Below the pieces are notes generated by a model. It was given only the letters and a program-made list of their open reading frames with translations. It ran no database searches and was not told where the DNA came from. This document shows positions 8,386-12,144 of a DNA stretch of 12,144 nt, one piece after another (the stretch's first letter is position 1; each line of letters begins with the position of its first letter). The position numbers were made by a program, and so were the translations under genes. The DNA lies in the NCBI GenBank assembly GCA_024196135.1, contig JAMQCK010001092.1, forward strand, positions 1 through 12,144, read 5' to 3'. The stretch comes from Pleurotus ostreatus/Saccharomyces cerevisiae fusant (taxonomy: Eukaryota; Opisthokonta).

Positions 8386-11300
8386 ATGAGTCCCACCCTC
8401 TTGCTTCCCTCCTGCAACGTCTGGGGCCTCGGCGACGTACTCGCGGCAGCCATGACACGCGTTGTGTGGTATCTGACCGCGTTCTGCGCGTCGTTGAACG
8501 TGTTCCCGAACGGTGGCGCGATCACTGGTGTCCTGGGACAGCATAATGATGGAATATACTTGCTGGGACTTGGTGCGTGGCCGTGCGATGAGCAGGGTGT
8601 CCATGGCTGACTCGAATGACTGCAGGGACGGGAGACATCACTGGTCCGGTCGTCGAGACAAACATGATGGTGCGTGGGCATGAGCCACTTTCGCTGTAGA
8701 CGTGCTGAGGAGCAACGCAGGGATACGCCTCGCTTGCCCAGACCGATACTGGTCAGTTCCCCCTCACCAAAGACGCGTACCATCATGCCCATCCTTGCAC
8801 TCAGGTCTTCACATGCGCCAGCGCAGCCGTGCCTTCATCGTCGCCGACGCGTCCTCCCCGAATGACCGCATCCTCTTCATCAACTCTGGTGCGTACTTCC
8901 CCTCATATATGCGCGACGCGACGCACTGACGCGCGCAGACATCGCCATGGGCGACACGGGCGTCCGCCGGCAGATCGTCGATCGTCTGGACGCACTATAT
9001 CCGGGCGTGTACACCAACCAGAACATCGCGCTAGTGGGGACGCACCAGCACTCCGGCGTCGGCGGCTACCTCGAGAACCTCCTTCCCCAGATCACCGCGC
9101 TCGGCTACGTCAAGCAGACCGCGCAGGCCATCGTCGACGGCACCGTGCTCGCCGTGCAGCGCGCGCATGAGAGTCTGGTGGAGGGCAAGCTAAGCGTCGG
9201 CAACACGACCATCACGGACGCGAATCGCAACCGCTCGCCCACTGCGTATCTCGCGAACCCCGCGGAGGAGCGCGCGCGGTACGAGTACGACCAAGATAAG
9301 GATATGTCACTGCTGCGCTTCGACGACTCGGACGGCAACGCGCGCGGGTTCTTGAGCTTCTTCGCTGTGCATGGTACCAGCATATACGAGGTTGGTAGCA
9401 TAGAATCCCGACGCACGCGTCTTGCTCAAGCCTGTCACAGAATAACACCCTCATCAGCACTGACAACAAGGGCATGGCTGCCTACCTATATGAAGGTACG
9501 CGGATATGTTATCGCAATATATCTTCCTCGAGGCTCATAAAAGCACAGCTGCAGTAGAGCCGGGCGCAATGCCGGGCAATGCGACGTTTGTGGCAGGCTT
9601 CACCCAAGGTACGTCCGTTGGCTGCCCCGTGCGATGCGCAGCCGATGTTGACCTCCGTATTCGCAGCCAACGTCGGCGACACTAGCCCTAACACGTAAGT
9701 CGGCTGAGCCACATACGTCCCATGGAATTAGTGGATGACCTTACCGGGTGTAGGGAAGGCGCATTCTGTGAGAGCCCTGGGAAGGAGTACGATGGTCTGC
9801 CATGCGAAGAGGACCACTCCACCTGCGGCGGAACAGTACAAGATTGCCACGGCAGGTATGTATTCGATCGATTGGCGGCCCTTTCCCTATGTCGACTGTG
9901 ATGCGGTGCTAAACATTGCACTTACTAGGGGACCGGGATTCCGCATTTCCGACTATGAATCGAACCGCATCATTGGCCAGAAGCAATACGACGGCGCGCG
10001 CGCGATCATGGAGGGCTCGCGCTCGGCAGTCAGCGGCGCCGTGAGGAGTGTGCATGTTTACCTGAACATGTGTGTTCTCCTCGGCTTCGCCTCGTGCGCC
10101 AATACAGCGAACTCACCATCCTTGACAGGGCGAACCACTCGTTTGCATTGCCCAATGGCACGGAAGTGCAGACGTGCCCTCCAGCGATGGGTAAGACCCG
10201 CCGGTGATTGTGCGTAGAGGCGGTCATGTCTGACGATGGTCTATAGGGTATGCGTTCGCCGGTGGAACGACGTGAGTCCGCAGAACACTTCGGTATGTTG
10301 CCGTTATTGAAGCGCTTGACAGCGATGGTCCTGGTGCCTTCGGTGAGCGCGGTTCTGTATAGGAAGATGACCTCGGCCAACACTCCGCTAGACTTCATCC
10401 AGGGCGACAACTCCTCGGAGCCACAGTAAGAGACAGAACCTAATCAGTCTCCGACTGTCCTTGACCCAGTTCTTCACTTGTGTGCAGGAATCCGTTCTGG
10501 GAGCTCGTCAAAGGTGCGGTTTAGCGTTCTGCTCGGGCGCTCTAAATTAATCAATAATCTTGCACTGGTTTAGGCGCCATCACGCCGTACCCCTCTCAAG
10601 CGCAGATAGATTGCCAGTACCCTAAGCCCATTCTGCTGAACACTGTATGTAAATTGCCTGAGCGTCTTGCTGCCGTCTGGCTGACCTTTCTCCAGGGATA
10701 CGCCGATACGCCTTACAGATGGTCCCCGCACACGGTCGACATTCAAATGCTCCGAGTAGGAAACTTCGGTGAGCAGGCTCGACCGATGTTGACAAGGTTC
10801 GCCTCACTAACACCCATCGCTGCTCGCAGTGATGCTCATCATGCCAGGTGATGAGTCTACTGCTCCTTGCTCCTTCGAGAGGAACTCAATCTCTCTGTTA
10901 CGTAGGCGAGCTTACCACGATGGCGGGACGCAGGATTAGGTTCGTCAGCGTCTTCCCCGGCCGCAAGTGCTTCTGAACTCACGCAAAATTCAACTGCGTT
11001 CTCCGCCGCCGTGCTTCTCGCTCGCCGCCCGCCTAACATGCACATATGATCATTTCTTCGCTGTCAAAGGGAGGCCCTTCGCTCGGAGCTCATCGCATCA
11101 GGTGTTCTGGGCGAGGATGCGTATGTAGTTGTCGCCGGCCCGGCCAACACCTACGCCCACTATGTGACCACTCGCGAAGAGTATGGTGTGCAGCGATACG
11201 AAGGCGGCTCCACTATCTTCGGCCAATGTCAGTCCCTTTCGCTGCCTGGACGCCGCAGAACTGATGCTCTACGTCCCAGACACGCTCGAGGCTTACATCA

Positions 11301-12077
11301 ACAAGTACTCGAGCTTGGTCACGTACCTCGCTGACGATGTGAACGGCACGCCTGAAACCGACGAGGCTCCCTCTGATCTCACGAAAAGTGCCATCTCGCT
11401 CCAGGTACGTCCTTGTCAATTATCAGGGCTTGGGCGCAATGACCTTGTATTGACCGGGTGCCTCCCAGACGGGCGTGGTTTACGACTCCCCGGGTATAGG
11501 TCACAAATACGGCGACGTGTTGGCGGACGTCGGCTCCTCATATTCTGCGGGCGATACGGTCACCGTGCAGTTCGTTGGGGCCAATCCCAGAGTAAGCCGC
11601 AGTGGACGTGCTCGTGCGATACTTGGCTTCTCACACGCCTTAGAATAACTTGCGTCTCGAGCAGACCTTCCTTTCCGTCGACCACTCGGACGGTGGTAAG
11701 TGGAAAACGGTCAGGTCGGACTCCCATCCGTCCACCAGGTACGAGTGGGTTCGGACGAGCACTGTGAGTCTCGGCATGTCGTTCAGAGTTCATCACTTCA
11801 ATTATGTGCGTCGCAGATCCTGGGGACCAGTAGTGTCAACATATCATGGTACGCCTTCTCGACCACCTTTCTGTAGAGCTTTGCTGATCCGCGGATGCAG
11901 GACTATCGAGGACGACACGGCAGGTAAATTCTACCGACCTCTTCTCCCATGCTGCTTGATTGAAGCTCGCTCACAGCCGGCACTTATCGTATCGCTTACT
12001 TCGGCGACGCTAAAGCTGCTGGGAGCGGCGCCATCTCCTCGTTCATCGGGCATTCTTCCAACTTCACGATTGTCTAA
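8386..12077 (+). CDS. Neutral ceramidase, 26 exons
   Basis: Zinc hydrolase that cleaves ceramide to sphingosine and fatty acid; secreted or surface-located in other organisms. Exons: 8386-8572, 8626-8669, 8721-8751, 8805-8888, 8939-9390, 9441-9495, 9549-9608, 9667-9694, 9754-9855, 9929-10069, 10129-10190, 10247-10271, 10323-10342, 10392-10425, 10488-10513, 10574-10644, 10696-10768, 10830-10847, 10906-10939, 11070-11227, 11280-11404, 11469-11591, 11644-11763, 11817-11848, 11901-11923, 11977-12077. They total 2229 nt, 742 aa, in frame throughout, near the usual family length. Landmarks: YLLGLGTGDITGPVVE at the mature N-terminus, GTHQHSG (His151, His153), FAVHGTS (His260), GDTSPN with nucleophile Ser311, PGE (Glu506), Tyr544/Tyr547 in the TYAHYVTT segment, and a C-terminal beta-sandwich domain from about residue 611. 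These match the zinc ligands and catalytic serine known from bacterial and human enzymes. The start is less sure: ATG 8386 or ATG 8452, the latter giving a hydrophobic signal-like N-terminus (720 aa). Confidence 0.95.
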
Positions 12078-12144
12078 CGAACCCTCTCACTTACGACCCT
12101 CCCTTTGTACTTCTCGTTCTGGAAATGCATTTATTTGTCTTCGC

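Noticed and set aside
9105..9416. Antisense open frame within the large ceramidase exon
   Set aside because: A mirror of a GC-biased coding exon; no independent evidence.

Overview
The window looks like nuclear chromosomal DNA from a filamentous basidiomycete, most likely an agaricomycete. The evidence is: (i) four protein genes interrupted by short introns (mostly 42-73 nt) with GT..AG ends and CTRAY-like branch sites; (ii) a fungal Zn2Cys6 regulator; (iii) an intron-bearing nuclear tRNA gene; (iv) GC-rich codon third positions. No viral, transposon, CRISPR or prokaryotic features were seen.

Layout. 1-1607 (minus, running off the left edge): Zn2Cys6 transcription factor with the fungal-specific regulatory domain. 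1608-3869: about 2.3 kb with no gene I can defend; it begins with a pyrimidine-rich tract that reads like a plus-strand promoter/5' leader. 3877-3979 (minus): tRNA-Pro(CGG) with a 31-nt intron, followed by a T5 Pol III terminator. 4186-5332 (minus): seven-bladed beta-propeller lactonase / carboxymuconate-cyclase-like enzyme, three exons. 5838-7111 (minus): PrpF-family isomerase, two exons, with a probable mitochondrial leader; a perfect 18-bp palindrome containing a full CRE (TGACGTCA) lies 55 nt upstream of its ATG. 7200-8385: a divergent promoter region holding a CACGTG box, a possible spliced leader transcript and a TATA-like box. 8386-12077 (plus): neutral ceramidase of about 742 aa in 26 exons, several of them 18-34 nt long.

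How the genes may relate. Ceramidase (sphingolipid breakdown) is independent of its neighbours and diverges from the PrpF gene. The lactonase and PrpF genes lie head-to-tail on one strand. Both families include enzymes acting on unsaturated tricarboxylates and lactones (carboxymuconate cyclisation, oxalomesaconate tautomerisation, aconitate/methylaconitate isomerisation), so a shared organic-acid or aromatic-acid pathway is a reasonable hypothesis, not a demonstration. I found no clearly new system. The most unusual items are the extreme exon fragmentation of the ceramidase gene, with key active-site residues in tiny exons, and the CRE palindrome.
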